From the NCBI RefSeq assembly GCF_013386825.1, contig NZ_JACARC010000015.1, forward strand, positions 56,758-120,757: a stretch of 64,000 bases of DNA. The letters are read 5' to 3'. The position numbers and the translations under genes were made by a program. Numbering within the stretch: the stretch's first letter is position 1; each line of letters starts with the position of its first letter. The notes under the pieces are model-generated. The model searched no databases. It was not told where the DNA came from and was given only the letters and a program-made list of their open reading frames with translations. The stretch is from Pseudomonas sp. IPO3778. GTDB taxonomy: Bacteria; Pseudomonadota; Gammaproteobacteria; Pseudomonadales; Pseudomonadaceae. Shown here piece by piece: positions 49,650 to 57,872 of this stretch.

Positions 49650-50816
49650 TTACGCTTTCACCCGGCGACCGGTATCGCCCTGCCAATAAGTGTCAAACCG
49701 ATTCCGGTTGCGCCGATTGAACACCTCGGCCGAACGGTCTTCGGCAGGCCCCGGAGAGGTCAAATCCGGCTCTGGTGTGGGGCGCACGTCCGGGGTGACT
49801 TCGGGCTGCGGCACGATGGGCGTTTTCGGATCAACTTCAGACTTGATCGGCGGCGAGGGAATGACTGGGGTTTTGTGATCGACCGGGGGTTTTACCGGCG
49901 GCTGCAGCACCACCGGGATTTTGACGTCGACAGGAGGTGTAACCGGCAGGTGCGGCACTACCACGGTGTTGCCATCGACTTCGTGCGTGACGGTGGTGCG
50001 GGGGGCCACTTTAGCCTCAGGGTGAGGGCAGTGGCAGTTAAGCACCTGAACTGTCAGGTTAATATCATTTGTCAGTTTATTCTGCTGCTCTGCATCCGGC
50101 CTGATCGCGGGTAAAGGGGCCGGAACCCCTTCCGGTTGAGGGTTGACCTGTGGCATCACCTTCGGCGGTACACCCGCGTCCGGCTGCACCTTGGGCGCAG
50201 GGCCCGGGACGACTTTCGCTTGTGGATTTGACTCCGGCATCACCTTCGGCGGTACACCCGCGTCCGGCTGCACCTTGGGCGCAGGGCCCGGGACGACTTT
50301 CGGTTGTGGATTTGACTCCGGCGTCACCTTCGGCGGTACACCAGCGTCCGGCTGTACCTTGGGCGCAGGGCCCGGGACGATTTTCGGTTGTGGATTTGAC
50401 TCCGGCATCACCTTCGGCTCTACACCGGCGTCCGGCCCTGCCTTGGGCGCAGGGCCTGGGACGACTTTCGGTTGAGGGTTGGACTGTGGCATTACCTTCG
50501 ACTGCGGGCCTGCCTCGGGTAGCACGCCAGGTAACGGGGCAGTATCAAGCGCCGGCTTGGGCTGACCGCCCTGGGCTGACAACATGCTTCGTATGGCCCT
50601 GAAGGCATAATCAAACATCTCAAACAATTTCTCCAGAGCGTCCTTGCTCACGGTAACGTTACTGTCTTTTGGCCCGGCGCTATTATCTCGGACCGATGCA
50701 GTGGAGAAACCATTGGGCGCCGCGTTATCGCAAGACTTATTAACCACCGTCTCTCGATCCAGTGGACGATAGTCAGTATTCATGGGCACAGAAGTATTAA
50801 TCGACAGATTAGACAT
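49650..50816 (-). CDS. Proline-rich repeat protein, first gene of the Hrp-box cluster
   Basis: A 388-aa protein, almost certainly extended. The N-terminus (SNLSINTSVPMNTDY) resembles that of the next gene (TINNSVTIRPEY), and an amphipathic helix follows (about 70-90, LEKLFEMFDYAFRAIRSML). Residues about 105-250 are 28-aa repeats with the core KVVPGPAPKVQPDAGVPP. A second, 16-aa series runs about 280-350 (PPVDHKTPVIPSPPIK type). The C-terminus is basic (NRRNRNRF ... GRRVKA). The start ATG 50816 has AAGGA eight bases upstream. No catalytic motif is present. It could be a harpin/translocon-like accessory or a secreted scaffold for the proteases. Confidence 0.6.
   Translation of the reverse strand: MSNLSINTSVPMNTDYRPLDRETVVNKSCDNAAPNGFSTASVRDNSAGPKDSNVTVSKDALEKLFEMFDYAFRAIRSMLSAQGGQPKPALDTAPLPGVLPEAGPQSKVMPQSNPQPKVVPGPAPKAGPDAGVEPKVMPESNPQPKIVPGPAPKVQPDAGVPPKVTPESNPQPKVVPGPAPKVQPDAGVPPKVMPESNPQAKVVPGPAPKVQPDAGVPPKVMPQVNPQPEGVPAPLPAIRPDAEQQNKLTNDINLTVQVLNCHCPHPEAKVAPRTTVTHEVDGNTVVVPHLPVTPPVDVKIPVVLQPPVKPPVDHKTPVIPSPPIKSEVDPKTPIVPQPEVTPDVRPTPEPDLTSPGPAEDRSAEVFNRRNRNRFDTYWQGDTGRRVKA
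50150..50486 (-). repeat. 84-bp tandem repeats inside the proline-rich gene
   Basis: About four copies of an 84-bp unit (CCGGCGTCACCTTCGGCGG ... type on the plus strand) encode the 28-aa proline repeats. Copies are nearly identical at DNA level, with a diverged copy at the left end, so copy number probably varies between strains. Confidence 0.85.
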
Positions 50817-50919
50817 GGATTTATCCTTATTCGGCGCTTCCCTGAACCGGCAGGCGGTGCGGAAAACTATTGCCTTCAATTGGAAGTAAAAACCTGCATG
50901 AGCGTTGTCACGCCCTACT

Positions 50920-50947
50920 TTCGTGGAGCGTGAGGCAGTTGAGTTCC
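50920..50947 (-). promoter_or_regulatory. HrpL-dependent promoter (Hrp box)
   Basis: The minus strand reads GGAACT (50947-50942), 15 bp, then CCACGAA (50926-50920). The consensus is GGAACC-N15/16-CCACNNA; only the sixth base differs. It is 104 bp upstream of the proline-rich gene start and oriented toward the three effector candidates. The remaining gap up to 51320 shows no gene. Confidence 0.7.
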
Positions 50948-51325
50948 GATAATCGCGATTAACATAAGGAAACCATAAGCCAACCAGAGACTTTCTCCTC
51001 TGGACATCCAAAGAAAAGTCGTGTCGTGCCTTGCCCTGTACGAAATAACGTCGAGACATAGAGCAACAGTCAGCCTAATCTGCAATGTGATGAAATCACT
51101 GCCCGGCAATAAAACAACGCAACCATGCTAGTTACCGCGCGCGCAAATACTTCACAGTATTTGACCCCACCTACAGGTACTAAAAGCCTTGCATCACTAA
51201 ATCCAGAACAACACTACTTTTTACACATATAAAGAAATCACACCGCACAACGAATAATTTAGTTCCCCGAATAACGACGCGTCTACTTCAAGCATTTGAT
51301 GCACACGCAGGTTATTTCAGGCATA

Positions 51326-51352
51326 AAAAAGGGGCACCCGAGGTGCCCCTTA
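51326..51352 (-). terminator. Terminator of dusC
   Basis: The minus strand reads AAGGGGCACC-TCG-GGTGCCCCTT followed by TTTT, 33 bp beyond the dusC stop. The rest of the 568-bp gap (50817-51384) holds the Hrp box and AT-rich sequence only. Confidence 0.85.
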
Positions 51353-51384
51353 AATAAACCGGTGTAACTTCTCTATATATAAAC

Positions 51385-52362
51385 TTAATCTTGCAACGCC
51401 AATGCTTCAGGCGCCTGATCGGGCAGCCCCAGCAAGCGCCCAACCTGCTCCAGGTCGGTCTCCCGGCGCATTGCAGTGAACAACTCCACCGCCTCAGGAT
51501 AATTGCGCGTCAGCATCGCCAGCCACTGCTTCAAACGCCCCGGCGCCTGGCGCTCGGTCAGTTGCTCCACCGACTGGCGCCAGAACTCATGCAGCATCGG
51601 CTGCATCTCGGCCCAGGTCATCTCCACCACGTCTTCGCCGGCACGCGCCGCCGCAATCTGCCGGGCCAGGTCAGGACGGGCCACGAGGCCGCGGCCGAGC
51701 ATGATGTCTTCTACGCCACTGATTTCCCGGCAGCGCCGCCAGTCTTCAACGCTCCAGATATCGCCGTTGGCGAACACCGGCACCTTGACCACCTCCTGCA
51801 CCCGCGGGATCCACTCCCAGTGCGCCGGCGGCTTGTAGCCGTCGACCTTGGTGCGGGCATGCACCACGATATGCGCCGCACCGCCTTCGGCCAGGGCCGT
51901 GGCGCACACCAGGGCGCCGTCGGGGCTGTCGAAGCCCAGGCGCATCTTGGCCGTGACCGGGATATGCGCCGGCACCGCACGGCGCACGTGCTCGACAATC
52001 TGGTTGAGCAGCTCCGGTTCCTTGAGCAACACCGCACCGCCACGGGATTTGTTGACGGTCTTGGCCGGGCACCCGAAATTCAGGTCCACCACTTGGGAAC
52101 CCAATTCACAGGCCAGGGCGGCGTTCTCGGCCAGGCACACCGGGTCCGAGCCCAGCAACTGCACACGCAGGGGCACGCCGGCAGCGGTCTTGGCACCGTG
52201 CAGCAACTCGGGGGCGAGTTTGTGGAAGTAGGCAGGCGTCAGCAGGCGGTCGTTGACCCGAATGAACTCGGTCACGCACCAATCAATACCGCCGACCCGG
52301 GTCAGCACGTCCCGCAGGATGTTGTCGACCAACCCCTCCATGGGCGCCAAAGCAATTTGCAT
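51385..52362 (-). CDS. dusC: tRNA-dihydrouridine(16) synthase
   Basis: A 325-aa FMN-dependent TIM-barrel enzyme that reduces uridine in the tRNA D-loop. The catalytic Cys is in [17 protein letters not shown] (about Cys98), APMEGLVD is the N-terminal FMN motif, and the C-terminal helical domain binds t[14 protein letters not shown] matches the DusC subgroup better than DusA or DusB. The start is ATG 52362; a GTG at 52371 is possible. Confidence 0.9.
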   Translation of the reverse strand: MQIALAPMEGLVDNILRDVLTRVGGIDWCVTEFIRVNDRLLTPAYFHKLAPELLHGAKTAAGVPLRVQLLGSDPVCLAENAALACELGSQVVDLNFGCPAKTVNKSRGGAVLLKEPELLNQIVEHVRRAVPAHIPVTAKMRLGFDSPDGALVCATALAEGGAAHIVVHARTKVDGYKPPAHWEWIPRVQEVVKVPVFANGDIWSVEDWRRCREISGVEDIMLGRGLVARPDLARQIAAARAGEDVVEMTWAEMQPMLHEFWRQSVEQLTERQAPGRLKQWLAMLTRNYPEAVELFTAMRRETDLEQVGRLLGLPDQAPEALALQD

Positions 52363-52402
52363 GGAAAACACTCAACGAAAAACGTGGCGCAGTTTACGGG
52401 TT

Positions 52403-52852
52403 TCAGACGCCGGCGGGTAATTCGCCTTGCAGCGCAGGGCCGTAACCCTCAAGAAATTCCGACGGCATGCGCTTGGGCTTGCCGCTGGACAGCTCGATGC
52501 AGACAAAGGTGGTTTGCGCCCGCAGCAAGGTGGCACCGTCACGCGGGCGTACCAGCTGGAAGCGTCGGGTCATTTTCAGGCGTTGGTCCCAGTCGACGAT
52601 CCAGGTCGCCAACTGCAGCTCGTCGCCCTCGTAGCCGGCGGCGAGGTAATCGATCTCATGGCGCACCACGGCCATGGCGCGATCCAGCCGGCGGTACTCG
52701 GTGAGGTCCAGCCCCAGGCGCTGGGAGTGGCGCCAGGCGCAGCGTTCCAGCCAGGACACGTACACCGCGTTATTGGCGTGCCCCAGGCCGTCGATGTCTT
52801 CGGCACCGACCTGAAGATCGATGATAAACGGCGTTGCCAAATCCCAGCCCAT
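52403..52852 (-). CDS. Acyl-CoA thioesterase (4HBT hot-dog family)
   Basis: A 149-aa hot-dog-fold protein. The active-site segment DIDGLGHANNAVYVSWLE (about residues 17-34) has the Asp-x-x-x-H-x-x-N pattern of 4-hydroxybenzoyl-CoA-type thioesterases. A GGAG ribosome site precedes ATG 52852. The substrate acyl chain cannot be told from sequence. Confidence 0.87.
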   Translation of the reverse strand: MGWDLATPFIIDLQVGAEDIDGLGHANNAVYVSWLERCAWRHSQRLGLDLTEYRRLDRAMAVVRHEIDYLAAGYEGDELQLATWIVDWDQRLKMTRRFQLVRPRDGATLLRAQTTFVCIELSSGKPKRMPSEFLEGYGPALQGELPAGV

Positions 52853-52902
52853 GCGCTGCTCCCGGTCGATTAATGTCGGCGGCGAGCAGTGTAACCCATG
52901 GC

Positions 52903-53736
52903 TCAGGCGGTTTGGCGCTCCGGCACGTGGCGGCCGGCCAGCAGGGCCAGTACACCGTCGATCACGCGCGGGTCCGCCAGCACCTTCTGGTGCCCACCCT
53001 GCTCCAGGCGCAGCAGGCGGCTGTCGAACCAGGCGTCGTGGATGACCTGGCAGGCTTTGACCGAGACGAAGGTATCGTCTTCGGCATGCACGATCAGGCC
53101 CGGGATATTCATTTGATAGTGAGCCACGTCGAGGTGCTTGAGGGGCATGCCCATGCTCAGTTCGACCTCCTGGATAAACGCCGCACGCGCTCGCGCCGGC
53201 AAACCGACCATGCCGGCAAAACCACGCAGCACGTCGAGAAACCGTGACGGTGCGGCGATGCTGACCAGCGCCTCGGTGCGCAAGCCCAACTGCACCGCGA
53301 GCATCGCACTGGCGCCGCCCATGGAGTGACCGACCACCGCCTGCAGCGGTGGCAGTTCAGCGGCGGCTTCCAGCATGGCGCGGGCGAACAACAGCACATG
53401 GGCCTCGCGCCCCGGCGAGCGACCGTGGGCCGGGCCATCCAGGGCAATCACCGAATAGCCCGCATCCACCAGCGCGGTGATCAGGCTGGCGAACTGCGTC
53501 GGGCGCCCTTCCCAACCGTGCATCAACAGCACGGCCGGGCCCTGGCCCCACTTCAGCGCCGACAGGCCAAAGCGCAAGGTGATGCGCTCGGACTGCGCCA
53601 GCAGAGGCAGCTCCCAGTCACGGGGCGGCAGACCGCGAGGCGTCATAAACACCCGACGCATCTTGCTGGCAACGCTGTGTGGCGCCAGGCGGCCCAAGGT
53701 GCCATTGACGCCTCGGATCCATTTCAATGTGCCCAT
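52903..53736 (-). CDS. Alpha/beta-fold hydrolase
   Basis: A 277-aa hydrolase. The oxyanion region is LLMHGWEGRPTQ (about residue 72), the nucleophile elbow VGHSMGGASAM (about Ser140), the acid Asp in HAEDDTFVS and the His in QGGHQKVL (about 250). It has no signal peptide. It lies 28 bp downstream of the TetR regulator and is probably cotranscribed and controlled by it. Confidence 0.85.
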   Translation of the reverse strand: MGTLKWIRGVNGTLGRLAPHSVASKMRRVFMTPRGLPPRDWELPLLAQSERITLRFGLSALKWGQGPAVLLMHGWEGRPTQFASLITALVDAGYSVIALDGPAHGRSPGREAHVLLFARAMLEAAAELPPLQAVVGHSMGGASAMLAVQLGLRTEALVSIAAPSRFLDVLRGFAGMVGLPARARAAFIQEVELSMGMPLKHLDVAHYQMNIPGLIVHAEDDTFVSVKACQVIHDAWFDSRLLRLEQGGHQKVLADPRVIDGVLALLAGRHVPERQTA

Positions 53737-53764
53737 CGCTCATTCCTCAGGCCAGAAGCCGTTC

Positions 53765-54304
53765 TTAACGCACCGCAGATTTGGCCGCACGCAGCACACG
53801 GTCCGACAACTCACCCGGGCCCAAGGCACGGGCCAGCGACAAGCCGCCGATCATCAGCGCCATGTCGGCCAGGGCCTTGTCGGTGTCTTCGGGGCTGGCG
53901 GCCAACTGGGCTGCCATCAGTTCGCAGTGTTCGTTCAAGGCCTGGCGGAATTCGTCCGGCAAGCGACTCATCTCGCCCACGGTGGACGGGATCGGGCACG
54001 CCTGGGAAGTGGAGTCGCGGTGTTTACGTGACAGGTAGAACGCGGCCACCAGGGCACGGCGCTCCTCGCCGGTCAGCGTCGAGTCCAGGTCTTCAACAGC
54101 GGCGCGACGCCGGGCCAGCAACGCGGTGAAGGCCTCCAGCATCAGCGCGTCCTTGCTTTCAAAGTGCGCGTAGAAACCACCGACGGTGAGCCCCGCCGCG
54201 CCCATCACTTCGCCGACACTCGGCTCGGCCGGGCCACGCTGGATCAAGGCGGCGCCGGCAGCTTGCAGAATACGTTCGCGGGTTTGTGCTTTTTTATCGT
54301 TCAT
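53765..54304 (-). CDS. TetR-family transcriptional regulator
   Basis: A 179-aa repressor. The N-terminal helix-turn-helix is ERILQAAGAALIQRG ... VGEVMGAAGLTVGGFYAHFESKDAL (about residues 9-52), and the C-terminal ligand domain is helical with a TetR_C type core. It is followed by the alpha/beta hydrolase. A perfect 23-bp palindrome lies 26 bp upstream of its start, so it probably represses its own operon. Confidence 0.9.
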   Translation of the reverse strand: MNDKKAQTRERILQAAGAALIQRGPAEPSVGEVMGAAGLTVGGFYAHFESKDALMLEAFTALLARRRAAVEDLDSTLTGEERRALVAAFYLSRKHRDSTSQACPIPSTVGEMSRLPDEFRQALNEHCELMAAQLAASPEDTDKALADMALMIGGLSLARALGPGELSDRVLRAAKSAVR

Positions 54305-54329
54305 CGTTGCCTCCGAATCTCATGCTTCG

Positions 54330-54352
54330 AATATTATTACCATAATAATATT
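54330..54352. promoter_or_regulatory. Perfect 23-bp palindrome, probable TetR operator
   Basis: AATATTATTA-CCA-TAATAATATT: two 10-bp arms and a 3-bp centre, all AT in the arms. It is located just upstream of the tetR start at the expected promoter. Confidence 0.65.
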
Positions 54353-54434
54353 TCGCAAGCCACCGGCATGACCATTGGTCAGAAGAACAGCGCGGAAAGA
54401 GAAAGGAGGGATTGGCCAAACGCCAGACAAACAA

Positions 54435-54463
54435 AAGGGCCATTCAATAATTGAATGACCCTT
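54435..54463 (-). terminator. Terminator of the tRNA-Ala/Glu unit
   Basis: The minus strand reads AAGGG-T-CATTCAAT-T-ATTGAATG-G-CCCTT followed by TTGTTTG, 26 bp after the last tRNA-Glu. Confidence 0.8.
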
Positions 54464-54488
54464 AAAAATCCCGCAGAGCGGGTAATCG

Positions 54489-54564
54489 TGGCGTCCCCTA
54501 GGGGACTCGAACCCCTGTTACCGCCGTGAAAGGGCGGTGTCCTAGGCCACTAGACGAAGGGGAC
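54489..54564 (-). tRNA. tRNA-Glu (anticodon TTC), copy 1
   Basis: A 76-nt cloverleaf with CCA, anticodon loop CTTTCAC and acceptor GTCCCCT/AGGGGAC. It is identical to the copy at 54770. Confidence 0.95.
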
Positions 54565-54643
54565 ACAAACCTTCTGTACAACTGATCAGCGCTGAGAACT
54601 GATCGATTCAAGGACGGTGTGGCCAGACCTTGAACCTGTAAAT

Positions 54644-54719
<76 letters not shown>

Positions 54720-54769
54720 GGATTTTTCGCCTCGCGGCGCAGCAGACCTTGCGAGCTGCTTGTTGAAAC

Positions 54770-54845
54770 TGGCGTCCCCTAGGGGACTCGAACCCCTGTT
54801 ACCGCCGTGAAAGGGCGGTGTCCTAGGCCACTAGACGAAGGGGAC
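54770..54845 (-). tRNA. tRNA-Glu (anticodon TTC), copy 2
   Basis: Identical to the copy 281 bp to the left; part of a tandem Ala-Glu duplication. Confidence 0.95.
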
Positions 54846-54924
54846 ACAAACCTTCTATACAACGTGATCAGGCTGAGTCTGATCGAATTCAAGGACGGTG
54901 TGGCCAGACCTTGAACCTGTAAAT

Positions 54925-55000
<76 letters not shown>

Positions 55001-55106
55001 TCGTCGGTGAGGACGGGGCGAATCTTAATGGCGTATTCGAAACGTGTCAAATTTATTTTCAACAATTTTAAAAATTTTTTGCCGAGATAACAATCACTTA
55101 CCGACT

Positions 55107-55128
55107 AAACCCCGGAAAACCGGGGTTT
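55107..55128 (-). terminator. Hairpin downstream of gltX
   Basis: AAACCCCGG-TTTT-CCGGGGTTT on the minus strand, 20 bp after the gltX stop. It is a short stem with a weak T-run, so read-through into the tRNA unit is possible. Confidence 0.6.
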
Positions 55129-55147
55129 GGCCATTACAACAGCGTGC

Positions 55148-56629
55148 TTAAGCGATAGCGCCCAGCAGCTTTTCCCATTCCTTGTTTTCTTTCTTCGACA
55201 CACCACCAAGCAAATCAAGGGCTTGGCGCAGACGGAAACGGGTCAGGTCCGGCCCCAGGATTTCCATCGCGTCGAGTACGGAGACCGAACTGGCCTGCCC
55301 GGTGATCGCGGCAAACATCAGCGGCATGGCGTCGCGCAGTTTCAGTTCCAGGGATTCGACCACCGCCTGGATGGTCGCGGTGATTGCATCCTTCTCCCAC
55401 TGGCGCAGGCTTTCGAGTTTCCACAGGATCAACTGCATCAACTGGCGAACCTGATCACCCGAGAGTTTCTTCGACTCAAACAGCTTGGCCTCCGGGTTCA
55501 CGCCACCGGCAAAGAAGAAACTCGCCAACGGTGCCACCTGGCTGAAGGTCTCTACCCTGCCCTGCACCAGCGGCGCGATCTTCATCATGTACTCGGGGTT
55601 CAACGCCCACTGCTGCACACGGCTGGCGAACTCTTCCACCGGCAGGTCACGCAGCCACTGGCCGTTGAGCCACGACAGCTTCTCGATGTCGAAGATCGGC
55701 CCGCCGAGGGACACGCGAGACAGGTCGAAGTTATCGACCATTTCCTGCAACGAGAACTTCTCGCGCTCGTCCGGCATCGACCAGCCCATGCGGCCCAGGT
55801 AGTTGAGCATCGCTTCCGGCATAAAGCCCATGCGCTCGTAGAAGGTCACCGAGGTCGGGTTCTTGCGCTTGGACAGCTTGCTCTTGTCCGGGTTACGCAG
55901 CAGCGGCATGTAGCACAGCTGCGGTTGTTCCCAGCCGAAGTATTCGTAGAGCAGGATCAGTTTCGGCGCCGAGGGCAGCCACTCTTCGCCACGCAGCACG
56001 TGGGTGATGCCCATCAGGTGGTCGTCCACCACGTTGGCCAGGAAGTACGTCGGCAGGCCGTCGGTCTTCATCAGCACTTGCATGTCCATGCGGTCCCACG
56101 GGATCTCGACGTCGCCGCGCAGCATGTCCGGCACCACGCACACGCCTTCGCTCGGCACCTTCATGCGGATAACGTGGGGCTCGCCGGCGGCCAGGCGCTG
56201 GGCCACTTCTTCTTTCGACAGCAGCAGCGCGCGGCCGTCATAGCGCGGGGTTTCACCCTTGGCCATTTGCTCGGCGCGCATCTGGTCCAGCTCTTGCGCG
56301 GTGCAGAAGCACGGGAAGGCATGGCCCATGTCGACCAACTGCTGGGTGTACTGCTTGTAGATGTCGCTGCGCTCGCTCTGGCGATACGGGCCGTGGGGGC
56401 CGCCGACGTCCGGGCCTTCAGCCCAGGTAATGCCCAACCAGCGCAGGGCATCGAAAATCTGCTGTTCCGACTCACGGGTGGAGCGCAGTTGATCGGTGTC
56501 TTCGATCCGCAGGATGAATTCACCGCCGTGCTGCTTGGCAAAGCAGTAGTTGAACAAGGCGATGTAAGCAGTACCTACGTGGGGATCCCCAGTAGGCGAT
56601 GGCGCGATGCGCGTGCGGACGGTGGTCAT
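55148..56629 (-). CDS. gltX: Glutamyl-tRNA synthetase
   Basis: A 493-aa class I aminoacyl-tRNA synthetase. The HIGH-equivalent is in [14 protein letters not shown] (about residues 9-22) and the KMSKS-equivalent is KLSKRK (about residue 255). The C-terminal anticodon-binding domain is helical. The start is ATG 56629 ([12 protein letters not shown], the family N-terminus). The upstream in-frame extension lacks family similarity. It neighbours tRNA-Glu genes, the usual Pseudomonas arrangement. Confidence 0.97.
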   Translation of the reverse strand: MTTVRTRIAPSPTGDPHVGTAYIALFNYCFAKQHGGEFILRIEDTDQLRSTRESEQQIFDALRWLGITWAEGPDVGGPHGPYRQSERSDIYKQYTQQLVDMGHAFPCFCTAQELDQMRAEQMAKGETPRYDGRALLLSKEEVAQRLAAGEPHVIRMKVPSEGVCVVPDMLRGDVEIPWDRMDMQVLMKTDGLPTYFLANVVDDHLMGITHVLRGEEWLPSAPKLILLYEYFGWEQPQLCYMPLLRNPDKSKLSKRKNPTSVTFYERMGFMPEAMLNYLGRMGWSMPDEREKFSLQEMVDNFDLSRVSLGGPIFDIEKLSWLNGQWLRDLPVEEFASRVQQWALNPEYMMKIAPLVQGRVETFSQVAPLASFFFAGGVNPEAKLFESKKLSGDQVRQLMQLILWKLESLRQWEKDAITATIQAVVESLELKLRDAMPLMFAAITGQASSVSVLDAMEILGPDLTRFRLRQALDLLGGVSKKENKEWEKLLGAIA

Positions 56630-56816
56630 GGCGGGTCTCGAATGGGCGATAAAACTGAAAATGAAACAAGGGGCGAATGGTAACAGCCCCGAGCCCTTGG
56701 GCTCCAGCGTGGGGAGGCGAACAAAGGGCATATGAGACAAGCTCCGGTCTCAAGACTCGGCATGGCTATGTGCCAGATCATTCGCTGGCTATATTCCATT
56801 ACCTTTTGTTACCGAC

Positions 56817-57872
56817 ATGATTGCCATGCCTGCCCCGCTCAAACGCCGCCTGTTCATCTTCCTGTTTATCGTGATCCTGATCGCCGCGGGCTTTTTCGCC
56901 CAGTGGTTCTTCAAGGGCCGTTTTTATGAAAGCACCGACAACGCCTACGTCCAGGGCGAGATCACCCGGGTCTCCAGCCAACTGGGCGCGCGGATCGTCG
57001 AGGTTCTGGTGGGTGATAACGAACACGTGGAAAAAGGCCAGTTGCTGGTCAAGCTCGAAGGCGACGACTTCCACCTCGCCGTCGACCGCGCCAACGCCGC
57101 CCTGGCCATGCGTGAAGCCGAGCGCGTGCAGGCCCAGAGCAAACTCACCCAGCAAGCCAGCCTGATCGCCGCCGGCGCCGCCAAGGTGTCGTCCAGCCAG
57201 GCCACCCTCGGCCGTTCGCAGATCGACCTGAACCGCGCGCAAACCCTGCGCAAGCCCGGCTACGTCTCCGAAGAACGGGTGACCACCCTCGATGCCGACA
57301 ACCATATCGCCCGGTCCCAGGTGACCATGGCCCAGGCCGACCTGCAGGGCCAGCGCCAGCAGGTCAACGCCCTCAACGCCGAGATCAAGCGCCTCGACGC
57401 GATGATCGCCAACGCCAAAACCGACCTGGCCCAGGCCGAACTGAACCTGACCCGCAGCGAAATCCACGCGCCCATCAGCGGCCTGATCGGCCAGCGTGCC
57501 GCGCGCAATGGCCAATACGTGCAGGCCGGCGCCTACCTGCTGTCGATCGTCCCGGACCAGGACATCTGGGTGCAGGCCAACTTCAAGGAAACCCAGATCG
57601 GCCACATGCAGCCCGGGCAAACCGCCGAGCTGACCTTTGATGCCTACGGCGATACACCGATCGAAGGACAGGTCGCCAACCTGTTCGGCGCCTCGGGCGC
57701 GCAGTTCAGCCTGCTGCCGCCGGACAATGCCACGGGCAACTTCACCAAGGTCGTACAACGGATTCCGGTGAAGCTGACCTTCGCCGCCGACAACCCGCTA
57801 AAGGGCAAAATCCGCCCAGGCATGTCGGTGACGGTCAAAGTGAACATCCAAGCCCCGCACGATGGCCGGTGA
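56817..57872 (+). CDS. HlyD/EmrA-type membrane fusion protein
   Basis: A 351-aa periplasmic adaptor with one N-terminal membrane helix (about residues 10-28). A lipoyl/barrel-sandwich hybrid half-motif follows (about 40-75: VSSQLGARIVEVLVGDNEHVEKGQ), then a long alpha-hairpin coiled coil (about 85-205), a second half-motif (IHAPISGLIGQRAARNGQ) and a beta-barrel. It overlaps the next gene by 11 bp. It should link the MFS pump to an outer-membrane channel to expel toxic compounds. Confidence 0.9.
   Translation: MIAMPAPLKRRLFIFLFIVILIAAGFFAQWFFKGRFYESTDNAYVQGEITRVSSQLGARIVEVLVGDNEHVEKGQLLVKLEGDDFHLAVDRANAALAMREAERVQAQSKLTQQASLIAAGAAKVSSSQATLGRSQIDLNRAQTLRKPGYVSEERVTTLDADNHIARSQVTMAQADLQGQRQQVNALNAEIKRLDAMIANAKTDLAQAELNLTRSEIHAPISGLIGQRAARNGQYVQAGAYLLSIVPDQDIWVQANFKETQIGHMQPGQTAELTFDAYGDTPIEGQVANLFGASGAQFSLLPPDNATGNFTKVVQRIPVKLTFAADNPLKGKIRPGMSVTVKVNIQAPHDGR

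Noticed and set aside
50150..50486. Regular 84-bp repeats as a CRISPR array
   Set aside because: The repeats are contiguous, a multiple of three, and encode in-frame proline-rich units within a gene with a good start and stop.
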